This document shows, one piece after another, positions 21,600 through 33,520 of a stretch of DNA of 64,000 bases (positions are counted from its first letter, which is position 1; every line of letters begins with the position of its first letter). Under the pieces are notes generated by a model. The model saw nothing but the letters and a program-made list of their open reading frames with translations. It ran no database searches and was not told where the DNA came from. The stretch is from Adiantum capillus-veneris. Taxonomy: Eukaryota > Streptophyta > Polypodiopsida > Polypodiales > Pteridaceae. The position numbers and the translations under genes were made by a program. The stretch covers positions 88,397,342 to 88,461,341 of the forward strand of contig CM043953.1 of NCBI GenBank assembly GCA_014529385.2, written 5' to 3'.

Positions 21600-23759
21600 T
21601 CATGTAGTTTCTACTTCATGAGATTCCCCTTGCAACTCACTGTCTTCGTCCACCTCATCATTGGTTACATCATAAGTCCAGTGCGGCATCTCCTCTTTGT
21701 AGTTCTCAGCTTGCACTCTTGCCAATAGCCGATGGTTGCAGTACATATACACCAATTTTTCAACTCTTGAATTTAGAAGGCGGTTTCTGATGGTGGAATG
21801 TACATATTTATATGTACTCCAGTTTCTCTCCGAACTTGAATTGGATGCACATTGGACTAGGATTCTAACAGCTAGGCATTCATCATCCACCACTTCCACG
21901 CTGGTTGCTCCGTGGCAAGTTTCTGCACAAATTCTGTACCAAACTTACCCTCTTTGAGTTAAACTTCGTAAGATCAGTAACAGCTGATGCATGCTCATCA
22001 GGATCATCATAAAACCTGCCTATCACATCATAAAAGTCTTCCAGCACCTCCTCATCAAGTTTGTCTATTTCCATTGCCCAATACTCTGGATCCAATAAGA
22101 AATCTACGATGTGTAGTGGACTATGTGCTCCAACCCATTGACCATGCACATACTTTCTCAAAATTTCTCTCCTCTTTTGAGTGAATGGTGTATTCCAAGG
22201 CTTCACAATTGGCTCCTGGGGATCCTCTGGATTTGCAAGGCTTTCTTGAACAGTCCACCAAGCCATCCACACCTTACCTATGTTAGGCAAGGCAGAATCC
22301 AGTTGGCGTAATGCGAGCATAATTGGCATCATGACATTGTGCACATCCACCACATCATCCCAGAAGTGGCGATCAGCTAGTAGATCTCTGATCACCCCTA
22401 TTTTGCTTTTTATCTTCTCCCTTTGACCGGCCTCCCATTCTGAAAAGGTGGCATAAACAAATGTCTCCATCACAACATTCTTATTTTTTATTAGTGATTC
22501 TTCCGTATAGTAGTTGGTGCAAAATCTAGTTTCGCACGGCAGTTTTAACATAGTAGACATCCTCTGACGGTACATGTCAAGAACCCTCTGACGCTTCAAA
22601 ACAAACTTGACTATTAAGCGAGCATTGTCTACTATCCATTTGAACCACTCTGTGTCCTCCCTCTTGTACCAATCTTGCAATACCAAGTTCAAGCTGTGTG
22701 TACTGCAACCAGCACTATATAGGTGAGAGAAGCGACTTTCAAGTATCCTACCTACAGCCCTGCAATTTTTGGCATTGTACATGATTACTTGGACAACATT
22801 TTCTTTTCCAAGTTCCTCAACTGCGTCGCCAATGATGTCAGCTATAAAACTGCCATACTTTATTTGACCAGAGCTATCCACAGCTTTGATAAAACATTCA
22901 CCACGAGGACATACAAGCATGATGTTGATCAATGGCCACCTTTGAACGTTGGACCAACCATCACTAACTATGGTGTATCCAGATTGTTCTGTTTCATTTA
23001 ATATTACCCTTTGAATATCCTGTTGTGTGCTTGTGTAACATTTATCCAACAGTTGGTTTCTCATATGGTGATATGTTGGAGGGGTAAATCCAGCACCATA
23101 CTCCCCAATGCGTTTCCAAGCTGACTTCCATGCATCACGGGTGACAATGGCCAATGATCCCCCAGTGAAATAGATGGCTTTAGCTAGTGCAAGTTGTGCG
23201 TTTTGAAGCCCGTCTGTAAGCTAACCTGTCTACTTTTTGACGATCCTACCTGAAAGTCAGGAGATCCATGGTTTGGAGGTGTAGTTCCATCTATATGAGA
23301 AGTTGGTTCCCTGCTTTGAGTGCTTCCATTGGTGGGAGTTACACCCAATGATCCCTCATACTGGTTTGATCTTATCGATACTAGGATGTGATGGTCGAAA
23401 GTAGAGAGTTTTGATCTTTTGCTCGTGGAAATTAGCTTACCAATTAAAGCTTTTAAGCGCATAGCTGCTTCTTCTGCACCTAAGCCCTTGCACTTTCCTC
23501 CTTGGATTCTGGTATTGCCACCTAGCAAATGATCCCTTATTCTTGGTGCTCCTCCAGATTTCTCTTCGCCACAAAAGTTACATTTCCAATCTTGATACTT
23601 ATTTAAATTTGTGGCAAAATTCCACTCGGGTCCTAGACTTTTTCCACCTGCCTTTCGCTTGCCCTGCGAAGCAGGACCTGGCATCGAGGTAGGAGGTCTC
23701 CTCAAGGAAGCCAGGCTTGAGACACCAACATCACCGCTCACATTCCTGGTGGAAGACAT
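21600..23759 (-). pseudogene. hAT transposase (BED finger, DUF659-like, hAT dimerisation), broken
   Basis: Three minus-strand frames in order. 23759-23187: ATG start, Ser/Pro-rich N-terminus, then a BED-type finger (WNFATNLNKYQDWKCNFCG..RIRDHLLG; Cys pair and His visible, about residues 47-80). 23154-21886: the DUF659-like part of the RNase H fold, with SDGWSNVQRWPLIN carrying the first catalytic Asp and CSTHSLNLVLQD. The usual second Asp motif (V-x-D-N-A) reads VIMYNAKN, Asp replaced by Tyr. 21899-21603: C-terminal dimerisation region, SSSERNWSTYKYVHS and RNRLLNSRVEKLVY. Single-base frame changes lie near 23190-23220 and near 21890. It would cut and rejoin the element's ends; this copy cannot. 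Confidence 0.9.
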
Positions 23760-23894
23760 ACTTATTGGATGCCTGCAATACCAATAAACATAGCTCAGTA
23801 TGCTATCTCTTCTTTCAAGTATTATTCAAACCAAACATTAGTGTTATAATCAATATCACACACAAGCGTAGTAGTAAAGCCTGAAGGGAATAAA

Positions 23895-24655
23895 CCTCAA
23901 TCTACTCAAACATGAGCAAGAAAATACAACGGTGAATCAAATATGTGATTAGTCCATCCCAAAAGTAGAGATATCGACCCAAAGATTCACCTTCCTACCC
24001 CTTTCATGAATCAGTCCAGTCCAAAAAAGAACTAATGACCCATGATTAGAGCTCTAATCGAAATAGCAAACAAATACAGCGGCGGTGAATCAAACATGTG
24101 ATCAGTCCATCCCAAAAGTAGAGATATCGACCCAAAGATTCACCTTCCTACCTCCTTTCATGAATCATTCCAGTCCAAAAAAGAACTAATGACCCATGAT
24201 TGGAGCTCTAATCGGAATAGCAAGCAAATACGACGGTGAATCAAACATGTGATCAGTCCATCCCAAAAGTAGAGATATCGACCCAAAGATTCACCTTTCT
24301 ACCTCCTTTCATGAATCAGTCCAGTCCAAAAAAGAACTAATGACCCATGATTGGAGCTCTAATCGGAATAGCAAGCAAATACAATGGTGAATCAAACATG
24401 TGATCAGTCCATCCCAAAAGTAGAGATATCAACCCAAAGATTCACCTTTCTATCTCTTTTCAAGAATCAGTTCAGTCCAAAAAAGAACTAATGACCCATG
24501 ATAGAAGTTCTAATCAATATAGCAAATATAACGGTGAACCAAACATGAGATTAGTCCATCCCAAATGTAGAGATACCGACACAAAGATTCACCTTTCTAC
24601 CTCCTTTCAAGAATCAATTCAGTCCCAAAAAGAACTAATGATCCATGATCAAAGT
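23895..24655. repeat. ~151-bp tandem repeat, five copies
   Basis: GGTGAATCAAA-type markers at 23931, 24084, 24235, 24386 and 24533 give periods of 153, 151, 151 and 147 bp. Units share GATCAGTCCATCCCAAAAGT, CGACCCAAAGATTCACC and AAAAAAGAACTAATGACCCA. It lies directly upstream of the transposase start (minus strand), so it occupies the promoter region of that gene, mirroring the hairpin array on the kinase side. Confidence 0.9.
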
Positions 24656-25041
24656 TACATTAAGTTTTAATTTTTTTTAAAGACTATTCATTTTTTTACC
24701 TTTAGTTTTTCTTCTAAATTTTAAAGGATGACCAAATTTAGAGGAAGAGGTGATGTGATGTGATGTCTACTACAGGGTTATATAGAGCCGCCAAATATAG
24801 AGGGGGAACATGACGGGTCCAGCAGGATTCTTGCTTGTCCCGTCGGGCCCGCCGGGTTACATAATAAGCCCGCCAAGCCTGCCAGGATTGTTGGTTGTCC
24901 CACCGGTTCTACGTTTTCTACCGGTTTTCATAGGTCATGACATTAGATATGTTATTAACATGAACAAAATAGTGATAATAACAACAATAATTAACATTTA
25001 ACAAAATGCGTCATCGCGTAATTAAAATCCCTGTGCAGGAG

Positions 25042-28000
25042 GGTTAAATTTTAATTTCATCCACTAACTTATTGTCGTCTATGTGCATCATTGTCATCCT
25101 CAACGTTGAAGAGACCCAGCTTGTTGCCGTGGTCACCAGCCAAAGACGACAACAACAATGCTCGATAGTTTTTGTGCTATGACTGTTGCCCGTTGTTTTG
25201 GGCATTGAATGGTGATGTCCACCCAAAGACCGATAGAGGGTTCTGTGCTGGCACGAGTCCAAAATGGCAATAGCTCGGCCTTGTTCTCTGACGCCATCAT
25301 ATGAAGTGACCGTGATGTTGTCAGTGGGCATGCAAATCATTTGTGGCTATGGTCTCTTAATGACGAGCAACAATCATCATGTCTCTGTTTCCTTTTCTTC
25401 ACCTAACAAACGCACGCACTTAGATATCGAAAGCTCTCTGCTAAACCACTCTTCCACAACCAGGTGCAACCAAGTGTGTGTGTGGTTGGATGCACACCAT
25501 GCAGCCACAATCGTGTGCGTGTCCCTTGTCTATGACTAAAGGCACCCATGCATTGTAGCTCACTCACATGCAACAGACGAATTGGTGCCAGCCAACTTTT
25601 CTCTCTCTCACAACCACTACACATCCATCGTACTCTCTCCCACTCTCACTCGCACTACAACGCCTACCAACCCTTTGTCATGCAACGCCCAACAGTCCTT
25701 TGCATGGATATCAACCGTGACCACTCAAACTACCTGCCCCACTTTCATGTAGTTGCTGGAAATTATCTGCACTCTCCTCCCTCTGTAGCTAACCTTGCAT
25801 CCTTGTTTTTCCCCACCGAAAACTCCTGCAGATGCCGCCCCTATTCACAAACCCCACCCAGTATCCTGTAGATGCATTCCTTGCAGCTAGCGGCCCTGCT
25901 TAGTCCACCAAGCCCCTGCCTTCGAGATGCCAAAGAATACACCCCACCCAGCCCCCCTGGACGGCCTGCGCTCCTTTTCCCTGCTCAGTTTCCTTACCTT
26001 ACCACCTACCTCTACTGCCTCCTAATCAACCTCGGTTGGCGGGCTGATCTGCTCAACCTCATCTCCCTCTCCTTGCCCTGTCGTGACTTGTAGATAGAGG
26101 GAGGCTAGGGAGGAGCTCAACGAGTCAGGCACTTTGCTAGAATCCTCAGCGGGCACACCCCTTGGCCCTTGGGAACACTCTCTTCCCCCCCCCCCCCCCC
26201 CCCACTACCTGCAGACGCGGGCAATACCCATGCACTCTCTCTCCCTCCCGACTCTCTGTGCATCAAACACACACTCTCTCTCTATGGAGTTGTGACATAC
26301 CCCCTCGTCTGCGGCTCCTGCCACCCACACAACAGTGGCATTTCCTTCCCCCCCACTGAGCTGGCGGATGGCTTCGCAGCTCATTAGCGCCTGGTGCCAG
26401 GGATCTTCTCTCCCTCTCTCTCCTAGAACGATTCCCTACAGAGAGATAAAGGAAAAAAAAAGATTTCTTGGGATAGTTTCCCACGCCATTAAAATATGTT
26501 TTTTTCCTTTGCTCTCTCCCAGCACAGCTACTTGCAGAAGCGGACATTGACGAATCTCGGCAGCAACCCCTCCAATACTTTCTCAGCCCCGTGAATAATT
26601 TTTTTTACTTTGCTTCATTTTAATTTGTACTCATGTATTGGATCGAATTCACACGGATTCTCTCAGTTTGGCATCATATGCACTCTTGCCCTTTTGAAAA
26701 CTGTTAATATAACATTCCATTTCATTTGTCTCTTTCTCCCTTACCCCCCTTCTACTAACGGCTCCCTATAGAGGCAGACATTCACAAAGCTTTTCATTGA
26801 CCAGTGCAATACTCTCTCGGACAATGTTTTCTTCTTCAAAATATTTCATTTTACTTTTTTTTTTTTTTTTCTGTACTTGGACATTAGCTTAGATCCATAA
26901 GAATTGTATTAGTTGGTCCCATAGGCATTTTGCAGACGAGTAATATAACCTTCACAGTGTAATTTGAGTCAGTGGACGAGAGATTCACTTTTGCAATAAA
27001 ACTTCAAGCAAATGGTGATGATAATTGCGCTATGGAACTGATACAACTCTAAATAAAGAAGAAGAAAAACCATGGATGCTCAGCTAACTCCGTGCTCTAT
27101 TGGTGCGTGACATCAAACTCTTAGCCACTTTCTGCTTTTCACTAGTTTTAACACTATTGTCCACTCATCTAGAAAACAACACAACAAATTTCTCTCAAAA
27201 GTATTGCAAACTCAATTGAAATCACATGCCTATTGTTTTGGTCTCTCATTCATGAATTTGCTCTCATCAAAAACCATTGGAAGTCCTTGTAAACGCATAT
27301 CTATATCAACTTATGTGCTAGAAATGATGATCCTCATAGCAGCTAATTTTTCAATTGGTGTTAAAGTTTTATTTGTAAGTCTTCATTTTATTGACATATA
27401 GTTTATCTTTAGAAGTAGCATTGGTAGAACAGATGTTTTGCTTACATAATGCACCAATCATACACACAACTCTCCATTTAGAAGTGGGATGTATCTCCAA
27501 AAAACAAATTACATCCGTATACATATGATGCAACCCTATTCTTTCCCTTGCATTGTCCATCTCCATTGGATAGCGGCCTATTCACTAATCCACGAGAAAG
27601 TCATATTCCTTGTCTTCGCATAGTGTCTCCAAGCAGGTCTAGCCTAATCCCTAGTTACATCCTATTTGGAATGATTATAAGTCCCTTTTGTCATGATGAC
27701 CTTTCTCAGTCCAAGATTCCCATTGCCCATGGAAGTCCATAATTGTATGATTGTTCCCTGCAACTAAAGCATTGTAACAGTCCCAAATCAAGTCCATTCT
27801 CAAACCATATTTGGCCCTTAGAGACTCTTAAATGTTAACCCTGGGTCATTGACGAGTGCTTGTCTTCAACATGTATTTCTCTAACCCCCTCCCCCAAAAG
27901 AAAAAATAAATAATTTAAAAAAAAGGTCTTCACAAAAATATAAAAAAAAAGTTAAGTAACGCACTCTATAGGGCTTGATTTTTCTTTGTTTGATTTATTC

Positions 28001-29430
28001 TTATATTTTCATCGTTGTTGATTACATTAAAAGTGGTTAAATACTCGTACTTTTATTTGGTCCATAAAATTTAAAATACTCTAATTAGCTCTTTTAAATG
28101 ACATTAAGAAAATGATGATTTTATTGATGGCCTTCATTTTTAAGAACCTTTTTAGCATCTGACAATTATACTACTAGCCATTTCTTTGCGTCCCCTCCAG
28201 GTAGTAATTTATCAATCTTTTCTCAAGCATTTTAAGGAGTAAAATCCTAAATATATATACAACTATCACATGACTTAAGGTCACGTTATTATGAATCCTA
28301 ACTCATATGCCTATACGACAATGACATCTCTTAACATACTACTATGGTAATACTCAGTTTCTCTACTTCCTTGGAAGTTTATCTTTTTTGTTGGTGCATA
28401 TATTTAAGGACACAAAGTCAAGCAGTTTGCAATAGAGATAATATCTTTGGACAATTTTAAAGGGAAAATATTTTTTGCTTCTTTGCATTTTCTTAAGGCA
28501 TATGAAATTAACTATCCCTAAAGTTCTAGTTTGTGCTTGCACTGCATGTAATTTCTATTGAGAAGATTTGGCATTAAGCTATGCGACTACTCATATAAGC
28601 TATAGTGCTTTGGGTTAGTGAACAACAATTTGTAAGTACTCTGCTACTCAACTATACTCCAATGTGGTGTCACACTGGTATTAAATGTTTTGTCTTTTTT
28701 ATGTCTTGTCTAGTCCATTGGTCACATGCACACAGATTCGTCGATTTAGGTAGTGTGTATATGTTCATAATGGTATAAGTTTGCCAATTTAGGCACCACT
28801 AGTTATCTGTGCAGATCCGCCAATTTAGGCAGCACGTTGATAAATTACAGATTCATGATTTTTAAACTTATACCAAATGCAGATTTGCCGATTTAGGCAG
28901 CATTAGTGCATATTTGCCAATTTAGGCAGCACGTCTTATTGGTGTAGATTTGCCGATTTAGGCAGCACTGATCACAAAATCATGCTACAGTGGCTGGCCA
29001 CCACTGTAACTGGTATGATTTTGTTACCTGGGGATTTTTTTTTGTTGGATTTGAAATGGGTATATGTTGACAGATATCTCGACTTGGATATATGTGGGAT
29101 TTGGACTTGGTGTATGACATTTTTTTGTCGTGACAGTATTTATGGAATTGGATTTGAGATTGATGAGAATTGATTATGATAATGATGAGTGTAACCAATG
29201 ATATCCTGATTCATCAGGGTATGACATGTACTGCTTATTCTAGTGGTATGGGACACTAGAATAGGTAATATGTGGATGACGGCAGGCATAAACAATGTTG
29301 TTTAGTTTAATATTTTTTTTTATTTTACTATGTGATATCTTGACACAGAATACTAATCACTGTTTTTTGCCAAGTATCTTTTGCAGATTCATACTTTGCA
29401 AGTGAGGATAGTTTCTTTCTAACGGAGAGG
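25042..29430 (+). other. Interior of the LARD-like element, no gene recognised
   Basis: 4.4 kb after the hAT. It begins with segment B' (to 25230) and continues with CT-rich sequence (25550-26550, with a C14-16 run at 26187), then AT-rich sequence. Reading frames are short and show no gag, protease, integrase or RT motifs on either strand. A phrase GGGATAGTTTCCCACG at about 26469 is close to GGGATAGTTTCCTACG in the CACTA element (37227). Confidence 0.7.
28734..28972 (+). repeat. Dispersed 20-bp motif, six copies
   Basis: Variants of GATTTGCCGATTTAGGCAGC occur at about 28735, 28778, 28815, 28882, 28912 and 28948, spaced 30-67 bp apart with unrelated sequence between. Close to the 3' LTR. Its regular core with irregular spacing looks like a cluster of binding sites or an eroded minisatellite. 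Confidence 0.8.
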
Positions 29431-29432
29431 TA

Positions 29433-29911
29433 TGTAATGGAATTGATATTTTACTATTTATTGCAGCTACAGGCGAAAAAGGCTTGACCGATCTAGGCCT
29501 ATACGAACAAACATATATTGTACATTTTATTATTCAAGTGCTCTTTTATGAGCTTTGGCCATTTATGACCGGCCGGCTAGTTTGTAATCCATTTGACCAT
29601 TCAAGAAATAATAAATCAAATACGTGCGAGAGGGAAATGGTCACTCTTGCATGGGGGCTATTGCACCCAGTGCTTGTGTCTTCTTCCTTCCTCTCATCTC
29701 TTCTCTCTAGTCATGCCAGCTTAGCACTCTGCTCTAGGAGGTGAATTTGCACGCACTCTCTCACTCTATCTTGCTCCCTGTCTCTCTCTATTTGCGTATG
29801 ATTTGGTTATGTGCTACGGAATTCACCAGGTATTCAGATTTGTCGGGTTTATGGTTTATAGTATATTGTTTTTAGTGTTTTGCAGGGATCTCCGCACTTC
29901 CGTTTGTAGCA
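29433..29911 (+). repeat. 3' LTR of the LARD-like element
   Basis: TGTAATGGAATTGATATTTT to CGTTTGTAGCA, followed by the TCTCC duplication. It differs from the 5' LTR by many substitutions and small indels (for example TTATAGTTGGAAAAGG versus CTACAGGCGAAAAAGG). Confidence 0.9.
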
Positions 29912-29916
29912 TCTCC

Positions 29917-31700
29917 CTTCATCAACATGGATTTATCAAAGGAAGGTCAATATATGACAATATTTTGGTAGCTATGGCTGCCATTGAGTACACAGCCTTC
30001 ACAAAGCAGGAGTGCATTTTGCTTGAGCTAGACCTGGACAAGGCATATGATAGGTGATAGGATCATGTGGTCCTTCATTGAAGATGCCATGAAATCACTC
30101 GGCTTTGGGCCTCGCCTTTGTCGACTTATACACACTTTGGGTGCAAGCAGTCAATTTGAGCTCTTGTTCAATGATAGAATTGTGGGCTCCTTTGAAGCCA
30201 AAAGATCTATCAAGCAAGGATGCCCCTTGGACCTCTTCTCTTTTCCATTGGGTTGCATCCTCTATTAATGATGCTCAAAGCTACAGCTGTGCGGGGCAAA
30301 ATTCAAGGTCTAACTTTTCCCAACAATGACCAGCTCCTTGCCAAGATGTTCGCAAAAACAACTCCCTCCTCTTTCTGAGAACCTGCCCTTAGGTACTGAG
30401 GAAGGCATTATAGATTGTGCATACTTCTTCTATGGCCTTGAGCTCGAAGTGTAGTATTGAGAAGTCTAGAGTGATCTCCTTGACGAAAAACTACTCATTT
30501 GACCCATCAGTCTGGATAGGGGAGATTGTGTCTAAAGGAAGGGTATTTTGATATATGGGTGCACCATTGGGGGTGGATGTCACACAAGCAAAGGTTCCAG
30601 TGGGTCCTGGAGAAGATCCAAAGAAAAATGAGAAGGTGGAAGTACGTGTTGCAACCCTTATCGGAGAGAAATTGCAAGAAGGTTGAACAGTAAAGGACTC
30701 CAACGTTTGTTCCACTTCTGGGATGGAATCAGTGAGTGTTGGAAATCCTCTAACCAGTTAGCTTCCCAGTTTCAACTCAATGGAATTGAGAACCTAGTTG
30801 TCAATAGAGTTATAGAAGGTCTTGACAACATTTTGATGTCGATCTGAGAATCTTCTTTTGAATGGAAAGCTTGGAAATGGCCCATGAGTAGCCAATTCTT
30901 TAAACCTCATACCCAAGGGAATTAACCAAGCATTAATACACGAGGCTGATTGGTTCACCCATTTGAAAAAATAATGGGAAAAACAATGGTCGAAAGCTCG
31001 ATGGGTTGAGATCACGAAGAACATTTGGAATCCACAATTTGACTCATTTTATAAAGGTATTTCTATGGAAGGTGCTATGGTGTGCTTTGCCGACCGGCAC
31101 ATGGTATCAGGTCCAATAGATGTTCAGGGTGCAGATTGGCTAGCGAAGCCCTCGTCCACCTTTTGATAGGCACGACTGGGAAGGTGTGCAAACGGATACA
31201 AAGAACGTGGAAGATAGGGTTTTTCCAGAAAGATCTGTGCCTTGGTGGGAAACATTTTTAAAGTTCTGCGCTACTAAAATGCACTCAAATTGTCATATAT
31301 TGTTTCTTCAGTAATATTTGAAAGGCCACGAATTGCCGTTTCTTTGATAGCGACCTCTCTGTGGCTACCTTCTCACAGATTATACAAGAAAGTAAGGAGA
31401 TAATATATGTGATAGGTAAAAGGCAAAACTCGAATGGGTGGCTCATGGTGGCCCTCACCATCTGGTTGAGCCTTGCTATGTAAAGAACTGAGCTTTTGGT
31501 GATAGTGCATTACTAGGTACTTCTAACCAGGCTCGCATGTAACCATCTGCTCCTCAAGGTTCGGAGGCTGATTTGTATATTTCTTGGCACCTGGCACTCT
31601 AATACAATCACCCACAATTGTATGTTTTGGGGAAAAAAAGGGGTGGAATGTCCAAAAAACTTTTTGAGTCCATATAAAGAGGTGGTAGAAGACTGAATAA
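29917..31700 (+). pseudogene. LINE reverse transcriptase, downstream half of the split copy
   Basis: The frame resumes directly after the target duplication with LHQHGFIKGRSIYDNILVAM, then LLELDLDKAYDR. These match plant LINE RT (H-Q-x-G-F-x-x-G-R-S-I, then L-D-L-x-K-A-Y-D-R-V). A 7-bp duplication (TGATAGG, about 30050-30062) shifts the frame; it continues as MWSFIEDAMKSLGFG, NDRIVGSF and IKQGCPL. The Y-x-D-D region is lost or unreadable. Around 30560-30680 another piece reads FQWVLEKIQRKMRRWKYVL, the C-terminal thumb-like region of plant LINE ORF2. Later remnants run to about 31200; 31200-31700 is only weakly similar. Non-functional. Confidence 0.8.
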
Positions 31701-31710
31701 TCACTACATA

Positions 31711-31958
31711 TACTAGCTCTTATTGTTTTAATAGCAAGAATCTTCCCAGATCCCCCTTCTTGACTATTTGTGCAAAGCGATCCTAGCCACTGGTAAGGAA
31801 CCAGCCCCACCACCACCACCACCACACCCCCCCCCCCCCCCCCGCTCTTATTGTTTTAATAGCACGAATCTTCCCAGATCCCCCTTCTTGACTATTTGTG
31901 CAAAGCGATCCTAGCCACTGGTAAGGAACCAGTCCCACCACCACCCCCCCCCCCGTGC
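31711..31958. repeat. ~130-bp tandem duplication with poly-C junction
   Basis: CTCTTATTGTTTTAATAGCA, then CTTCCCAGATCCCCCTTCTT and CTGGTAAGGAACCAG, occur at 31711-31815 and again at 31844-31945. Each copy ends in CCACCACCAC followed by a C run (31828-31843, 31945-31954). Confidence 0.9.
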
Positions 31959-32097
31959 AGACATCATGCACAACTCTAGTAGACATGGTGCGCAACTCCC
32001 CTTGGGCCTATCTGCCCTTCGTCGGCCTGCTTGTGCTCAATTAGCATTCCACTTGCGCTGGCAAAGGCAATGGGAAAAACACACAGCCATTGTGCTG

Positions 32098-32101
<4 letters not shown>

Positions 32102-32166
<65 letters not shown>

Positions 32167-32234
32167 TCATCACATTTCGTTGCAGCTCCATCCCCCTCTC
32201 TCCAGACTGCTCTGCATGGATTCGTTGTTGTTGC

Positions 32235-32287
<53 letters not shown>
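32102..32287. repeat. Two (GA)n microsatellites
   Basis: GA tracts at about 32102-32164 and 32237-32287, followed by a C run at 32397-32412. The long 'RERERE' reading frames over these tracts are artefacts. Confidence 0.97.
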
Positions 32288-32289
<2 letters not shown>

Positions 32290-33286
32290 CCCTTGGCGCA
32301 TCACCCCCTACTGTCCCTCATCGTGCTCCGCTTCAACTTGCAACACGTTCAACGAGACAAACGGTTGCCAAAAAATATCCTTGTCGCCGCTGCCCGCCCC
32401 CCCCCCCCCCCCTCTCCCCCCCCAAGACTTTCATCCACAAAGATCTAGAGAGCATCCATCAAAACTAATGAATTCAAAATTAGGCACACATACACTTCTA
32501 TTAGATGGAGTCTTCAAAGATTCCACCTCACCCTTTAACCGTAATTGCATGCTTTCAACAATCAGCATGACTAAATCGACCTCTACACCTGAGGCTTGAG
32601 TAACGACGTTGCAGGCTGACCAGTCCACCGCGAGGCAGTCGTTGCTGTTGTTGCGAGGCCATGCGGTGAAAAAAACACGGAACTATTGCCCATGACTACT
32701 GTCCTACGCTGCCACCTCCTCCCCACCTGGCGCCCTTTTTGCTGCGTCCATGCGACCCCGTTTGGTATCCGTTAAGGCCCCCAAGTCCATGGGCGCTCGT
32801 GTTCTGCCATGGCTGCATGAGGTAGCACAGTGGCACTCCCTCGCTTTTTGCACGACCTCCCCATCATATGGCCACCCTGTCTCCACCTGTCACCTGTCGG
32901 GAGCTACTCGTAGCATTGGCTTGTCCCCCTTTGTTTTCATATAAAAACCATCCAAAACCAAGGGATCTTTGTTGATTCCATCCGAAGAAATGCAAAAACC
33001 GTTTGAGCTAAATAAACGTACTACTTCTCTTCTCTCTTTAACATTTCCTTCTCTTTAAAAGGCTAGCTTCTGGAAAATATGGTGTAGGTTTTCAGAGGAG
33101 AACGGTGATAGGCAGAGCCATGGCGAGTGAACACGTTAGTGAGGGTTTGACTGCAAGTGCAAGTAAGTAGGGGTGATTGCATGCACGTCTTTTTGATTCT
33201 TCAGCTCTTCACTTGCTCGTATCTTTGCTTCGCAGCCTTGCCCATAACTGTGGGAGTGAGAGCACTCCCGAGCTGAGTGAATCTGG
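32290..33286. other. No gene recognised
   Basis: GC-rich sequence to about 32940 with short open frames on both strands but no recognisable motif, then AT-rich sequence. It ends at the target duplication of the CACTA element. Confidence 0.4.
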
Positions 33287-33309
33287 GGACACTACAAGAG
33301 GTTGTGTGC

Positions 33310-33520
33310 TCTTGTGACGCTGTTAGCGACGGAAATACACTGAGTTTTTATAACCTCCGGCGTCGCTAAAACCGTCACTAATAGCGTCGCTACGAGAGCG
33401 TCGCTATATGCATCGCTATATAGAGACGCTCATAGCGACGTTTACACAGAAGTCTATAGCGACGCTTATAGCGACGCTACAGAGCCATAAATAGCGATGG
33501 TTATAGCGACGCCTGAGAGA
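33310..33520. repeat. CACTA subterminal repeats, left end
   Basis: About ten copies of the 9-bp motif AGCGACGCT or its complement (AGCGTCGCT) within 210 bp, in both orientations, with variants such as TAGCGACGTT and TAGCGATGGT. Matching motifs occur at 38795-38895 next to the other end. Confidence 0.9.

Larger units (their letters stand above)
17290..25033. mobile_element. hAT DNA transposon, 7.74 kb, with kinase cargo
   Basis: Inverted ends: left CAGGGATTTCAAAATGACGT, right (read inward) CAGGGATTTTAATTACGCGA, 9 perfect bases then partial match. The 8-bp target duplication TGCAAGAG/TGCAGGAG at 17282-17289 and 25034-25041 is the size expected for hAT. Near both ends are several GC-rich motifs of the type CCCGYCGGG/CCCGCCGGG (17420-17480, 24810-24910), like the subterminal transposase-binding repeats of hAT elements. 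Contents in order: hairpin array, protein-kinase pseudogene (+), a 36-bp repeat, an unknown ORF (+), transposase (-), a 151-bp tandem repeat. The transposase is broken, so this copy is not autonomous now. Confidence 0.92.
16025..29911 (+). mobile_element. Non-autonomous LTR retrotransposon (LARD-like), 13.9 kb, inserted in the LINE
   Basis: LTRs at 16025-16507 and 29433-29911, a tRNA-Met primer site after the first, a purine-rich AACGGAGAGG just before the second, and a 5-bp target duplication TCTCC (16020-16024 and 29912-29916). Removing it rejoins the two halves of a LINE RT domain. A hAT transposon with its duplication accounts for 7,752 bp; the remaining ~6.1 kb contains no gag or pol that I can recognise, as in large retrotransposon derivatives. 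Differences between the two LTRs are numerous, so the insertion is old. Confidence 0.9.

Noticed and set aside
25548-26550. Several CT/Pro-Ser-rich frames
   Set aside because: Low-complexity composition in the interior of the LARD-like element explains them.
32031-32599. Long open frames reading Arg-Glu repeats
   Set aside because: They are translations of (GA)n microsatellites; same for frames at 38238-38788, 47426-48010, 54011-54500, 61073-61369 and 61880-62256.
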